In this document: positions 7,982-18,234 of the stretch, one piece after another
How the letters are laid out: each line of letters begins with the position of its first letter
Numbering within the stretch: position 1 is the stretch's first letter
Source of the DNA: Pseudonocardia halophobica
GTDB taxonomy: Bacteria; Actinomycetota; Actinomycetes; Mycobacteriales; Pseudonocardiaceae
Direction: 5' to 3'
Length of the DNA stretch: 64,000 nt
Assembly (NCBI RefSeq): GCF_027922425.1
Contig: NZ_BSFQ01000001.1
Span: 372,001 to 436,000, forward strand
Notes under the pieces: model-generated
What the model saw: only the letters and a program-made list of their open reading frames with translations
Told to the model about the DNA's origin: nothing
Database searches by the model: none
Made by a program: the position numbers and the translations under genes

Positions 7982-8620
7982 TCAGGAGCGGGCGGCGCGG
8001 TACTCCGCGATCCGCGCCATGACCTCCTCGCCGACCTGGTCCGGGTGGCCGGCCTTGTACGGCGGCTCCGGGTCGTACTCGACGTAGACCTGGGCGGCCT
8101 GCGCGGCGACCTCGTCGACCAGGCGCGCGACCAGCCGGATCGCCATGTCGATCCCGGACGAGACGCCCGCGGCGGTGACGATCCGCTGCTCCGGCAGCTC
8201 GACGACGCGCTGTCGCACCGGCTCGGCGCCGAAGCGCGCCAGGATGTCGACCGCGCCCCAGTGCGTGGTCGCGGGCAGGCCCCGGAGCAGCCCGGCCGCG
8301 CCGAGTATCAGGGACCCGGTGCAGACCGACGTGGTCGCGCGGGTGCCGGGGTGCACGGCGCGCACCCAGTCGACGAGCGGGCTGCCGTCGAGGTGGTCGC
8401 GGCTGCCGACGCCGCCGGGCACGACCACCACCGCCGGCTCGGGTACCTCGGCGAACGTGGCGTCGACCGTGAGGCCGAGCATCCCGTTCTCGGTGCGGAC
8501 CTCGCCGCGCTCGGCACCGACGAACACCACCTCGAGGTCCGGGACGCGCTGCAGCACCTCGTAGGGGCCGATCGCGTCGAGCGCGGTCAGGCGGGGGAAC
8601 AGCGGGATGGCGACCTGCAT
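7982..8620 (-). CDS. DJ-1/PfpI family protein (isonitrile hydratase-like)
   Basis: A 212-residue member of the DJ-1/PfpI superfamily. The nucleophile elbow cysteine is in SVCTGSLIL near residue 103, followed by the THW motif that is typical of the isonitrile hydratase and GlxA-type branch. The acidic partner residue is near the N-terminus in the DAIGPYE segment. Candidate activities are hydration of an isonitrile or glyoxalase/deglycase chemistry; the exact one is not decided by sequence. AAGGAG precedes ATG at 8620. It follows a GlxA-type regulator gene whose sensor half belongs to the same superfamily, so the enzyme and regulator may respond to related small molecules. Confidence 0.85.
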   Translation of the reverse strand: MQVAIPLFPRLTALDAIGPYEVLQRVPDLEVVFVGAERGEVRTENGMLGLTVDATFAEVPEPAVVVVPGGVGSRDHLDGSPLVDWVRAVHPGTRATTSVCTGSLILGAAGLLRGLPATTHWGAVDILARFGAEPVRQRVVELPEQRIVTAAGVSSGIDMAIRLVARLVDEVAAQAAQVYVEYDPEPPYKAGHPDQVGEEVMARIAEYRAARS

Positions 8621-8633
8621 GGCGGGCTCCTTC

Positions 8634-8688
8634 GGGCAGGGCGGGCAGGGCGGGCAGGACCGGGTGACCGGCCGCCGGCGGCGGCCGG
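8634..8688 (-). other. G-rich tandem repeat and 9-bp hairpin between glxA-like and PfpI genes
   Basis: Between the regulator stop and the PfpI start are three copies of a CGGGCAGGG unit (about 8634-8658) and a perfect hairpin with 9-bp arms at 8668-8676 and 8680-8688 and a 3-base loop. It could stop or slow transcription between the two genes. No U-tract follows. Confidence 0.45.
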
Positions 8689-8704
8689 CCGGTAGGTGCC
8701 CGGG

Positions 8705-9709
8705 TCAGCTCCCGGCGATACCGGGCCGGCCGGCGAACCGGCGGCGGTAGTGGTCGGGCGCCACCCCGAGGCGGCGCAGGAAGGCGCGGCGCATGGTCTC
8801 GGCCGAGCCGAACCCGGCCCGCGAGGCCACCGCGGTGACGGTGAGCCCGCCCGACTCGAGCAGACCGCGGGCCGCCTCGACCCGCACCCGTTCGACGTAC
8901 ACGCCGGGCGGGGTGCCCACGAGCCGGGTGAACTCGCGGGCGAAGTGCCGCTCGCTCATCCCGACCCGCGCCGCGAGCACCGGGACCCGCAGGTCCGCTG
9001 CCGGCTCGGCGTGCACGATGTCCTGCGCCGCGCGCACCGACGGCCGCGGGGCCGGCGGTGCCCAGACCGGGCTGGCGTACTGGCTCTGCCCGCCCGCGCG
9101 GCGGACCGGCAGCACCAGCTCGCGCGCCACGCTCTGCGCCACGTCCGGCCCGAGGTCCTCCTCGACCAGCGCCAGCGCGAGGTCCATCCCGGCGGTGACC
9201 CCGGCCGAGCTCCAGATCCGGCCGCTGCGCACGTAGATCGGGTCCGGCTGGACGTCGACCTCCGGATGCTCCTCGGACAGCCGCTCGGCCCACCGCCAGT
9301 GGGTGGTCGCGGGCTCGCCGCGGAGCAACCCGGCCGCAGCCAGCAGGAACGCCCCGGTGCACACCGACACCAGCCGGCGGGTCTGCGGCGCGACGTGCCG
9401 GATCCAGCTCACCAGCTCGGTCTCGTTGCCGCGGCTGCCCGGCGGCCCCTGCCGCCGCGCACCGCCGCCGCCCGGGACGAGCAGGGTGTCGATCGGCCCG
9501 GCCGGCAGGCCACTGCGGGCGACCAGGTCCAGCCCGGTCTCCGAACGCACCGGGCCCGGCCGGACGCCGACCAGCTCGACGTCGTACCCCCGGCCGCCCG
9601 CCACGTAGGTCGCGATGCGCAGCACCTCGTGCGGCCCCACGACGTCGAGCGGCTGGATGCCGTCGAAGAGGGGGACCACCACGCGGTGGCGGCCGGATCG
9701 ATGGGTCAT
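8705..9709 (-). CDS. GlxA-family transcriptional regulator (DJ-1 sensor plus AraC HTH)
   Basis: A 334-residue regulator made of an N-terminal DJ-1/PfpI-like domain (about residues 8-180; SVCTGAFLLAAAGLL holds the elbow cysteine, followed by THW) and a C-terminal AraC-type double helix-turn-helix (about 220-320; ERHFAREFTRLVG and the FGSAETMRRAF segment). Members of this family sense metabolites through the DJ-1 part and activate nearby genes. The likely target is the DJ-1/PfpI gene just downstream in the same direction, or genes out of sight. Start is ATG at 9709; no strong ribosome site is visible. Confidence 0.88.
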   Translation of the reverse strand: MTHRSGRHRVVVPLFDGIQPLDVVGPHEVLRIATYVAGGRGYDVELVGVRPGPVRSETGLDLVARSGLPAGPIDTLLVPGGGGARRQGPPGSRGNETELVSWIRHVAPQTRRLVSVCTGAFLLAAAGLLRGEPATTHWRWAERLSEEHPEVDVQPDPIYVRSGRIWSSAGVTAGMDLALALVEEDLGPDVAQSVARELVLPVRRAGGQSQYASPVWAPPAPRPSVRAAQDIVHAEPAADLRVPVLAARVGMSERHFAREFTRLVGTPPGVYVERVRVEAARGLLESGGLTVTAVASRAGFGSAETMRRAFLRRLGVAPDHYRRRFAGRPGIAGS

Positions 9710-9805
9710 GACTCCACGGTCGCGGACCCCCGATTTGGCGTCAACGACGGGGAGCCCTCGGATCCGGCCACGGATTCCGCCGCCGCACCCCGCCGATCCC
9801 GCCCC

Positions 9806-10267
9806 TCACCCGCAGAACCGGCACGGCAGGTCCTCCCCGGCCTCCTCGGCGTAGCCCTCCTCGGGGACCACCAGCAGCGCCTCGACCGGCGGCCCGCCCG
9901 GGACCCGGTACAGCCGGTTCGCCCCCAGCAGCCAGTCCGCGGAGTCGGGGAAGGCGAGCAGGCTGACCAGGCCCTCGGGCAGACCCACCGTGTCCCCGGG
10001 GCCGAGCCGGCCGCCGAGCCGGACGTACTCCCCCAGCCGGTTGAGCGCCCGCGCCGCCGTGGCCTGGTTGACCGCGAACACGATCAGCTCGGGATGGTCG
10101 AAGCCGGACAGCCCCACCGTGTAGACGAAGGGCGGACCGTCGGCATCGCCCAGCACCGCCTGCAGCGCCCAGCCGTGCCGGCGGATGGTCTCGCGCTGCC
10201 AGGCCTCGTACTGGTCGATGCGGTGGACGAGCTCGGAGGGGATCTCGGACGGGATCTCGGGGTTCAT
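9806..10267 (-). CDS. DUF4262 domain protein
   Basis: A 153-residue protein matching the DUF4262 pattern: GWALQAV near residue 31, PFVYTVGLSGFDHPELIVF near 46-65, and a C-terminal CRFCG. No function has been assigned to this family as far as I know. ATG at 10267 opens a frame with repeated EIPSE at its N-terminus. It is divergent from the GH76 gene, with only 54 bases between the starts. Confidence 0.82.
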   Translation of the reverse strand: MNPEIPSEIPSELVHRIDQYEAWQRETIRRHGWALQAVLGDADGPPFVYTVGLSGFDHPELIVFAVNQATAARALNRLGEYVRLGGRLGPGDTVGLPEGLVSLLAFPDSADWLLGANRLYRVPGGPPVEALLVVPEEGYAEEAGEDLPCRFCG

Positions 10268-10321
10268 GCCGCGGACGGTAGGCCCGACCCCCGACAGAAA
10301 AACTCTGCGATGATCGCCGCG

Positions 10322-11410
10322 ATGACCAGCCTGTGGACGGACCGGGCGGCCGCCGCGGAACGCGCGGTCACCCGTCGCTACCTGCACCGCGTCGGCGGCG
10401 TGCTGCCGGCCACCCGGATCGGCCGGATCCGCAGCCCGCGGCCCGCCGCGCCGCGCGAGCGCGCCCGGGCGCTCGTCGGGCCGTGGCACTACTGGTGGCA
10501 GGCCCACCTGCTCGACTGCCTGGTCGACGCCCAGGTCCGGGCACCGGACCGGCGTCGCGGGGCCGCGATCGCCGGGATGGTGCGCGGCGTGCGGATCCGC
10601 AACCTCGGCCGCTGGACCAACGACTACTACGACGACATCGCCTGGTTCGGGCTGGCCGTCCAGCGGGCGGGGGTGCGGGTGCGCAGCCGCCGCGGGGCCC
10701 TCGACGCGATCACGGCCCGGATCCGTGCCGCGCACACCCCGGCGGGCGGCGGCGGGATCTGGTGGCGCCGCGGCGACGACTTCAAGAACGCCCCGGCCAA
10801 CGGCCCGGCCGCGATCCTGCTGGCCCGCACGGGCTCGGCGGACGACCTGGGGACCGCCGCCGCGCTCACGGACTGGATGGCGGCCACCCTCGTCGACCCG
10901 GCCTCGGGCCTGGTCCGCGACGGCGTCCGGCTCGACGCCGAGGGCGCGGTCCGGGAGGTCGCCGGCACCACCTACACGTACTGCCAGGGCGTCTACCTCG
11001 GCGCCTGCGTCGAGCTCGCGCAGCGGGAGCGGGACGTCCGCTGGCACGACCGGGCCGCCGCGGTGCTGACGGCGACGGCGCGCGGCCTGGCCGAGCCGAG
11101 CGGGGTGATCGGCGGCTACGACGACGGCGGCGACGGCGGCCTGTTCAACGGCATCCTCGCCCGCTACCTGGCCGACGCCGCGGTCCGGCGGCCGAGGCTG
11201 CCGCACGCCCGCGACCTCGTCCTCGCCAGCGCGGAGTCGGTGTGGGACAACCGGGCGGACACGGCCGCGGGGCCGGCGTTCGCGCACGACTGGCGCCGGC
11301 CCGCCCGCCGGCCCGCCGCCGGCGCCCCGGAGGGCGACCTGTCGGTGCAGCTCTCGGGCTGGATGCTGCTGGAGGCCGCCGCCCGCCTGGAGCGCACGGG
11401 CGCGGCCTGA
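10322..11410 (+). CDS. Glycoside hydrolase family 76 protein (alpha-1,6-mannanase-like)
   Basis: A 362-residue GH76 family protein. The paired catalytic aspartates typical of GH76 are seen in NDYYDDIAWFG (D104, D105), with the flanking RNLGRWTN and later TYTYCQGVYLGA and YDDGGDGGLFNGI motifs. GH76 enzymes cut alpha-1,6-linked mannose backbones, which in actinobacteria occur in lipomannan-like glycolipids of the envelope. I see no signal peptide, so a cytosolic place or another substrate is possible. Start could be ATG at 10310 or 10322; 10322 is preferred because the conserved region starts directly after it. The end is 12 bases from the convergent DedA gene. Confidence 0.87.
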   Translation: MTSLWTDRAAAAERAVTRRYLHRVGGVLPATRIGRIRSPRPAAPRERARALVGPWHYWWQAHLLDCLVDAQVRAPDRRRGAAIAGMVRGVRIRNLGRWTNDYYDDIAWFGLAVQRAGVRVRSRRGALDAITARIRAAHTPAGGGGIWWRRGDDFKNAPANGPAAILLARTGSADDLGTAAALTDWMAATLVDPASGLVRDGVRLDAEGAVREVAGTTYTYCQGVYLGACVELAQRERDVRWHDRAAAVLTATARGLAEPSGVIGGYDDGGDGGLFNGILARYLADAAVRRPRLPHARDLVLASAESVWDNRADTAAGPAFAHDWRRPARRPAAGAPEGDLSVQLSGWMLLEAAARLERTGAA

Positions 11411-11422
11411 GGACCGGGCCGC

Positions 11423-12133
11423 TCAGGGCCGGTCGACCGGCGCGGGGTCGACGCCCGGGTCGGCCCCGGAGGCGGCGGGGCCGGACCCGACCCGCGCCTC
11501 GTCGTCGACCGGCCGCCGCACCTCCATGACGTACCGGACGACCCCGACGGCCGTGCCGACCACGAAGAAGGCGATCGCCGCGACCACCGCCACGTGCCGC
11601 ACCCACGGGATGCGGTCGAGCAGCCCGGCGGCGTAGTAGCCGAGCATCATGAGCGTGGGCACCCAGGCGAGGGCGCCGACCAGGTTGGCCAGCAGGAACT
11701 TGCGGTTGTCCATCCGCGCGGCGCCGGCGATGGCCGGGGCGAGCGTGCGGACCCACGGCACCCAGCGGGCCACGACGATCGACCAGAACCCCCACCGGTC
11801 GAGGAACCGCCCCGCCCGGTCGAGGTTCTCCCTGGTCAGGAGCTTCCCACCCTTGCGGACCTTGATCCGGTTCCCGGTGTAGCGCCCGACGAGGTAGCCG
11901 ACCTGGTTGCCGGCGACGGCGACGATCACCGCGGCGGCCGAGAGCAGCCAGGCCGAGAGCTCGTGCTGCTGGGCGGCGAGCACCACGCCCGCCGCGACGA
12001 GCAGCGAGTCGCCCGGCAGGAACAGCCCGATGACGAACGCGCACTCCAGGAACACGAACGCGAGCACGACGACCCAGACCGTGACCGGCCCGGCCGAGCC
12101 GAGCGGGTCGAAGGCCAGGACCGTCTGTCGCAC
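11423..12133 (-). CDS. DedA family membrane protein (copy 2 of pair)
   Basis: A 236-residue DedA/SNARE-associated membrane protein. The family marks are the re-entrant segment FLECAFVIGLFLPGDSLL (residues about 28-46), the central GNQVGYLVGRYTG and the RWVPWVRTLAPAIAG stretch with the conserved arginine. DedA proteins flip undecaprenyl phosphate or phospholipid head groups and support proton-motive-force homeostasis. GTG at 12133 has a GGAGGAG site. It lies 13 bases after the stop of a second DedA gene, so the pair is co-transcribed. The C-terminal 35 residues are a polar tail without similarity I know. Confidence 0.88.
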   Translation of the reverse strand: MRQTVLAFDPLGSAGPVTVWVVVLAFVFLECAFVIGLFLPGDSLLVAAGVVLAAQQHELSAWLLSAAAVIVAVAGNQVGYLVGRYTGNRIKVRKGGKLLTRENLDRAGRFLDRWGFWSIVVARWVPWVRTLAPAIAGAARMDNRKFLLANLVGALAWVPTLMMLGYYAAGLLDRIPWVRHVAVVAAIAFFVVGTAVGVVRYVMEVRRPVDDEARVGSGPAASGADPGVDPAPVDRP

Positions 12134-12146
12134 GTGCTCCTCCGGG

Positions 12147-12872
12147 TCAGCGGTGGTGGCCGGGCGGCCGGTCGTCCGGCCGGACGACCGGGATGCGGGT
12201 GGTCGCGTCGGGGTCGTACCCCTCGGCCGCGACGGCCCCGTGGGACTGCCGCCGGGCGCGCAGGAACTCGATCGCGATCGGCACCACCGAGAGCAGCACG
12301 ATCAGGATGAGCATCAGCTCGATGTTGTCCCGCACGAACTGGATCTGGCCGAGGAAGTAGCCGAGCACCGTGACGCCGGCGGCCCAGGCCACGCCCCCGA
12401 TCAGGGAGTACGTGAGGTAGCGCTTCGCCTCCATCTTCCCGACGCCGGCCATCACGGTGATGAACGTGCGGACGATGGGCACGAAACGTCCGAGGACGAT
12501 CGCGCGGTTGCCGTACCTGTCGAAGAACTCCTGCGTCTTGACGACGTGTTGCGGCTTGAACAGCCTGCTCTTCGGCTTGTCGAAGATCGCGGGTCCGGCC
12601 TTGCGCCCGATGCCGTAGCCGCAGGCGTTGCCGACGAAGGCCGCGACCACGAGCAGCAGGCAGACCACCCACAGCGGGGTGCGGATCGCGCCCGACGCCA
12701 CGAACAGTCCGGCGGTGAACAGCAGGGAGTCACCCGGCAGGAAGAACCCCAGCAGCAGGCCGCACTCGGCGAACACGATGAGCGCCAGGCCCAGCAGCGC
12801 CCAGGGGCCGAGCCAGCCGATGATGACGTCGGGCTTCAACCATTCGGGGCCCAGGGCAAGCGTGTGGGTCAC
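12147..12872 (-). CDS. DedA family membrane protein (copy 1 of pair)
   Basis: A 241-residue DedA protein, first gene of a two-gene DedA operon. Motifs in order: FAECGLLLGFFLPGDSLLF near residues 33-51, GNACGYGIGRKAG near 85, RFVPIVRTFITVMAG near 133. It keeps the glycine/proline-rich re-entrant helices and the arginine needed for DedA function in Escherichia coli homologues. It differs enough from its neighbour to be a paralogue rather than a recent copy. Start is GTG at 12872. No ribosome site precedes it; instead TACCGT lies seven bases upstream of the GTG, which looks like the -10 box of a leaderless message. Confidence 0.88.
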   Translation of the reverse strand: MTHTLALGPEWLKPDVIIGWLGPWALLGLALIVFAECGLLLGFFLPGDSLLFTAGLFVASGAIRTPLWVVCLLLVVAAFVGNACGYGIGRKAGPAIFDKPKSRLFKPQHVVKTQEFFDRYGNRAIVLGRFVPIVRTFITVMAGVGKMEAKRYLTYSLIGGVAWAAGVTVLGYFLGQIQFVRDNIELMLILIVLLSVVPIAIEFLRARRQSHGAVAAEGYDPDATTRIPVVRPDDRPPGHHR

Positions 12873-12907
12873 GCGGAGGACGGTACCGGGCGCACCTGTG
12901 CGTCCCG

Positions 12908-13192
12908 TCAGCCGACCGTGGGAAGGACCCCGGGGAACAGCAGCGAGACGAGCCCGATCCCCGCGCCCAGCACCAGGCCCGCGAGCAGGGCGATCACCAG
13001 CGCCCAGAGGAGCTGCCGGCGCAGCGCGGCGTCGGCGCGCGGCTCCGGGGACCGCCGCGGGGCGGTGTGCGCGACCGGGTGCCCGGCCGGCGCGGACGCG
13101 GACGAGACCGCCTGCGCGTGCAGCGCCTCGGCCAGCCGGCGACCGGGGTCGACCGACGGGTTCGGGTTCGCGTGGGCGTGCGGGTTCGTCAT
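12908..13192 (-). CDS. Small single-span membrane protein downstream of sigma factor
   Basis: A 94-residue protein: a polar, His/Ala/Pro-rich N-terminal half and one C-terminal transmembrane segment (about residues 62-84). It starts 22 bases after the stop of the sigma factor gene and has GGGAGGA upstream. Genes in this place often encode anti-sigma factors, but no zinc-binding HxxxCxxC motif is present, so I do not call it one. Function unknown. Confidence 0.65.
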   Translation of the reverse strand: MTNPHAHANPNPSVDPGRRLAEALHAQAVSSASAPAGHPVAHTAPRRSPEPRADAALRRQLLWALVIALLAGLVLGAGIGLVSLLFPGVLPTVG

Positions 13193-13214
13193 GGTTGGTG
13201 TGTCCTCCCGGGGA

Positions 13215-13841
13215 CTATCTTCCCCCGGACCGTTCGGCCATGACACGGGCCACCGCGTCGAGCGCCCGGCTGGCCGTCGACTTGACCGTCCCGCGGGTGA
13301 TCCCGGCGGCCTCGGCGATCTCGGCCTCGGACAGCCCGCCGTAGTAGCGCAGCACCAGGACCTCCCGCTGCCGCGGCGGCAGCGTGCCCAGCGCGTCGAC
13401 GACGGCCTGGTGCTCGGCCGAGAGCATCGCCAGCGACTCCGCGGACCGGGCGTTGACCTGGTGCGGGGCCACGTACTCGCGGGCCGTGCGGCGGCGGCGC
13501 AGCACCGACCGGGACCCGTTGACGACGGCGGTGCGCAGGTAGCCGACGGCCGCGGCCTCGTCGCGCAGCCCGGCCCAGTGCCGGTGCAGCCCGGCGAAGG
13601 CCTCCTGCACGACGTCCTCGGCGGTGGCCGGCTCGTCGACGAGCAGCACGGCCAGCCGGACCAGCCGCATCCGGTGGTCGCGGTAGAGGTCGGCGAGGGT
13701 GAGCGGGGCACCGGGGACCTGCGGCGGCGGGGCGGCCACCGCGGGGTCGGGCCGCGAGTCGATCCGGCGCAGCCTGCTCAGCGTGCGCTCGACCGTGCTC
13801 TCGTAGCCGCCGGTGTCCACCGGGTTCGCTCCAGCCCCCAC
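13215..13841 (-). CDS. SigE70-type RNA polymerase sigma factor (ECF-like)
   Basis: A 208-residue sigma-70 family protein with region 2 (LYRDHRMRLVRLAVLLVDEPATAEDVVQEAF, split here as DEPATAEDVVQEAF, about residues 68-82) and region 4 (LPPRQREVLVLRYYGGLSEAEIA split by the -35-binding helix, about 153-190). It lacks regions 1 and 3, as ECF factors do. It should direct RNA polymerase to a small stress or envelope regulon. A variable 45-residue N-terminal part precedes region 2. Start GTG at 13841 has AAGGTGG upstream; GTG at 13820 is an alternative. It is divergent from the aldolase gene and followed by a small membrane protein gene. Confidence 0.87.
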   Translation of the reverse strand: MGAGANPVDTGGYESTVERTLSRLRRIDSRPDPAVAAPPPQVPGAPLTLADLYRDHRMRLVRLAVLLVDEPATAEDVVQEAFAGLHRHWAGLRDEAAAVGYLRTAVVNGSRSVLRRRRTAREYVAPHQVNARSAESLAMLSAEHQAVVDALGTLPPRQREVLVLRYYGGLSEAEIAEAAGITRGTVKSTASRALDAVARVMAERSGGR

Positions 13842-13928
13842 GGGTCCACCTTATCGAGCGTGCGATCCGCGCAGACGGAGCTCGGGAGTCCGTGCGGGAC
13901 GGGCCCGGCGGAGTCGACCATCACGTCA

Positions 13929-13958
13929 TTCGGCACGTCGGCGCTGGTGGGTGATACT
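13929..13958 (+). promoter_or_regulatory. Possible promoter of the aldolase gene
   Basis: TTCGGC at 13929-13934 and GATACT at 13953-13958 are 18 bases apart, with a TG shortly before the second box. This sits about 40 bases before the aldolase start. Prediction by eye only. Confidence 0.35.
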
Positions 13959-13996
13959 GGCGGGCGAACGACGCGGACCCGAGGAGGGCACTTCAG

Positions 13997-15031
13997 ATGC
14001 CGATCGCCAGCCCCGAGATCTACAACGAGATGCTGGACAAGGCCAAGAGCGGGGAGTATGCGTACCCGGCCATCAATGTGACCAGCTCCGAGACGCTGCA
14101 CGCGGCCCTGCGCGGCTTCGCCGAGGCGGGCAGCGACGGCATCGTGCAGGTCTCGACGGGCGGTGCCGAGTTCCTCTCCGGAACCCGGGTGAAGAACATG
14201 GTCACCGGCGCGACCGCGCTCGCCGAGTTCGCCCACGTGGTCGCGGACTCGTACCCGGTCAACGTGGCGCTGCACACCGACCACTGCCCGAAGGACAAGC
14301 TCGACGGCTTCGTCCGCCCGCTGATCGCGATCAGCCAGGAGCGCGTGGCCAAGGGCGGGAACCCGCTCTTCCAGTCGCACATGTGGGACGGCTCCGCGGT
14401 CGAGCTCGAGGAGAACCTCAAGATCGCGGCCGAGCTGCTCGACGAGGCGGCCAAGGCCAAGATCATCCTGGAGATCGAGATCGGTGTGGTCGGCGGCGAG
14501 GAGGACGGCGTCGCCAACGACATCAACGAGAAGCTCTACACCGCGCCCGGGGACTACGAGCGCACCGTGGAGGCCCTCGGCGCCGGCGACAAGGGCCGCT
14601 ACCTGCTGGCCGCGACCTTCGGCAACGTGCACGGCGTCTACAAGCCGGGCAACGTCAAGCTGCGCCCGGAGATCCTCAAGGAGGGCCAGCAGGTCGCCAC
14701 GCAGAAGCTGGGCCTGGCGGAGGGCTCCAAGCCGTTCGACCTGGTGTTCCACGGCGGCTCCGGCTCGCTGCTGGAGGAGATCCACGAGGCGCTGTCCTAC
14801 GGCGTCGTGAAGATGAACGTGGACACCGACACCCAGTACGCCTACACCCGCCCGATCGCGGCGCACATGTTCGAGAACTACGACGGCGTGCTGAAGGTCG
14901 ACGGCGAGGTCGGCAACAAGAAGACCTACGACCCGCGCTCCTACGGCAAGAAGGCCGAGGTCGCGATGTCCGAGCGCGTCGTCGAGGCGTGCGAGTCGCT
15001 GAAGTCGGCCGGCAAGTCCCTGGCGGGCTGA
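13997..15031 (+). CDS. fbaA: Class II fructose-bisphosphate aldolase
   Basis: Reversibly splits fructose 1,6-bisphosphate into dihydroxyacetone phosphate and glyceraldehyde 3-phosphate in glycolysis and gluconeogenesis. The 344-residue length is normal for the actinobacterial zinc enzyme. Visible key parts are the HTDHCPK motif (D95, H96; catalytic acid and zinc ligand), EIEIGVVGGEEDG, the phosphate-binding FHGGSGS and the KMNVDTDTQ segment. ATG at 13997 follows GAGGAGGG. It is followed after 44 bases by a DUF3151 gene, the same pair seen beside fba in other actinobacteria. Confidence 0.97.
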   Translation: MPIASPEIYNEMLDKAKSGEYAYPAINVTSSETLHAALRGFAEAGSDGIVQVSTGGAEFLSGTRVKNMVTGATALAEFAHVVADSYPVNVALHTDHCPKDKLDGFVRPLIAISQERVAKGGNPLFQSHMWDGSAVELEENLKIAAELLDEAAKAKIILEIEIGVVGGEEDGVANDINEKLYTAPGDYERTVEALGAGDKGRYLLAATFGNVHGVYKPGNVKLRPEILKEGQQVATQKLGLAEGSKPFDLVFHGGSGSLLEEIHEALSYGVVKMNVDTDTQYAYTRPIAAHMFENYDGVLKVDGEVGNKKTYDPRSYGKKAEVAMSERVVEACESLKSAGKSLAG

Positions 15032-15075
15032 GCCCGGCCGGATCGCACGAGGGGTCGACGGGGCAGGATGGAGGC

Positions 15076-15489
15076 ATGAGTCTGCACGGCAACCTGCTGG
15101 GCCCCGAGCCCACGCGCCTGCCCGTCGACCCCGCCGCGGCCGCGCTGGCCGCGGGCGAGGACCCGGCCGACGTCGCGGCGGCCAACCCCGCGTCGTCGAT
15201 CGCCTGGGCCACCCTGGCCGAGAACGCCCTGGCCGACAAGCACACCGTGGCGGCGTACGCGTACGCCCGCACCGGCTACCACCGCGGCCTGGACCAGCTG
15301 CGCCGCAACGGGTGGAAGGGCTTCGGCCCGATCCCGTGGTCGCACGAGCCGAACCAGGGCTTCCTGCGCGCGCTGGGTGCGCTGATGCGCTCCGCCGAGG
15401 CGATCGGCGAGACGGACGAGGTCGAGCGGATCCGCGGCTTCCTCGCCGACTCCGACCCCGCGGCGGCCGCGGCGCTGGGCGTGTCCTGA
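15076..15489 (+). CDS. DUF3151 protein
   Basis: A 137-residue protein of the actinobacterial DUF3151 family. Characteristic stretches are NPASSIAWATLAENAL, AYAYARTGYHRGLD and RRNGWKGFGPIPWSHEPNQGFLRAL in shortened form (RNGWKGFGPIPW). The function is unknown; the helix-rich sequence and constant association with fba suggest an accessory role in central carbon metabolism, which is only inference. GGAGG lies five bases before ATG at 15076; the same stretch also contains GGCAGGAT, which could act as a -10 box. Confidence 0.88.
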   Translation: MSLHGNLLGPEPTRLPVDPAAAALAAGEDPADVAAANPASSIAWATLAENALADKHTVAAYAYARTGYHRGLDQLRRNGWKGFGPIPWSHEPNQGFLRALGALMRSAEAIGETDEVERIRGFLADSDPAAAAALGVS

Positions 15490-15516
15490 CCGCCGTCGTC
15501 GGATGAACGCTATCCG

Positions 15517-16605
15517 ATGAGCGTGGCCGCGCGGGCGCGCGCCCGGCTGCACCTGGGCGCGCGCCGCCTGCGGATGTCGGCGCTGCCGATCGTCCAGTGC
15601 GGGCTGGCGGCGGGCCTGGCGTGGTTCGTCGCGGCCGACCTCGTCGGGCACCCACGCCCCTTCTTCGCCCCGATCGCCGCGGTGATCAGCCTCGGCGTCT
15701 CCCTCGGGTCCCGGCTGCGCCGGACCGCCGAGCTGGTGGTGGGCGTGAGCCTCGGGGTGCTGGTCGGCGACCTGCTGGTCGCCGCGATCGGCTCCGGGCC
15801 GTGGCAGATCGCCCTGGTGGTGATGCTCGCCGTGGCGGCCGCGGTGTTCACCGACGGCGGCACCCTGATCGTCGCGCAGGCCGGCTCGTCGGCCGTGCTG
15901 GTCGCGACCCTGCTCCCACCGGGGCAGACGGGCGGGATCGACCGCTGGGTCGACTCCCTGATCGGCGGCACGGTCGGGCTGCTCGTGGCCGCGCTGCTGC
16001 CGTCGCACCCGCTCGGCCCGGTCCGGCGGCAGGCGCGCCGGGCCCTCGACGAGCTCGCCGCCGTGCTGTTCGGGGTGGCGGAGGCGCTCCGGCAGCGGGA
16101 CGAGGCAGCGGCGGCCGACGCGCTGCAGCGCGCCCGCCGCAGCCAGCCCCTGGTCGACGAGCTGCTCGCATCGGTGAAGTCCGGGCGCGAGGTCACCGCG
16201 GTGGCCCCGCTGCGGCGCCCGCACCGCGCCGAGCTGGCCCGGTTCGGCGAGCTGGCCCGACGCACCGACTACGCCTTCCGCAACACCCGGGTCCTCGCCC
16301 GCCGCGCGCTCACCGCGCTGCAGGACGACGAGCCCACCGTCGAGGCCCTGCCCGACGCCGTCGCCCAGCTCGCCGCCGCGGTGCAGAAGCTGACCGCGCA
16401 GGTCGGCGAGGGCGATCGCGAGGCGGCCCGGGAACCGATCCTCGACCTCGTGCACGACTCGCCGGTCCTGGGCGCCGCCGCCGGCGACCTCGGCATGTCC
16501 GAGCAGGTGATGATCGCCCAGCTGCGCTCGATCGCGATCGACCTGCTGCAGGCCACCGGGCTCAGCCGGTCCGACGCCCAGCAGGCCCTGCGCGCCGAGC
16601 TGTAG
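15517..16605 (+). CDS. FUSC / aromatic acid exporter family membrane protein
   Basis: A 362-residue inner-membrane protein. Residues about 20-165 contain five or six hydrophobic helices with the family features FFAPIAAVISLGVSLGSRL and a TDGGTLIVAQAGSSA region; the second half is a long soluble helical domain. This is the ArAE/FUSC layout of proteins that export aromatic acids or protect from other toxic anions. ATG at 15517 is 27 bases after the DUF3151 stop. It ends 18 bases before the convergent ABC-F gene. Substrate not predictable. Confidence 0.83.
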   Translation: MSVAARARARLHLGARRLRMSALPIVQCGLAAGLAWFVAADLVGHPRPFFAPIAAVISLGVSLGSRLRRTAELVVGVSLGVLVGDLLVAAIGSGPWQIALVVMLAVAAAVFTDGGTLIVAQAGSSAVLVATLLPPGQTGGIDRWVDSLIGGTVGLLVAALLPSHPLGPVRRQARRALDELAAVLFGVAEALRQRDEAAAADALQRARRSQPLVDELLASVKSGREVTAVAPLRRPHRAELARFGELARRTDYAFRNTRVLARRALTALQDDEPTVEALPDAVAQLAAAVQKLTAQVGEGDREAAREPILDLVHDSPVLGAAAGDLGMSEQVMIAQLRSIAIDLLQATGLSRSDAQQALRAEL

Positions 16606-16623
16606 ACCCGCACCATCGACGGC

Positions 16624-18231
<1,608 letters not shown>

Positions 18232-18234
18232 GGC

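Noticed and set aside
12908..13192. Zinc-dependent anti-sigma factor
   Set aside because: No HxxxCxxC motif; only position speaks for it.
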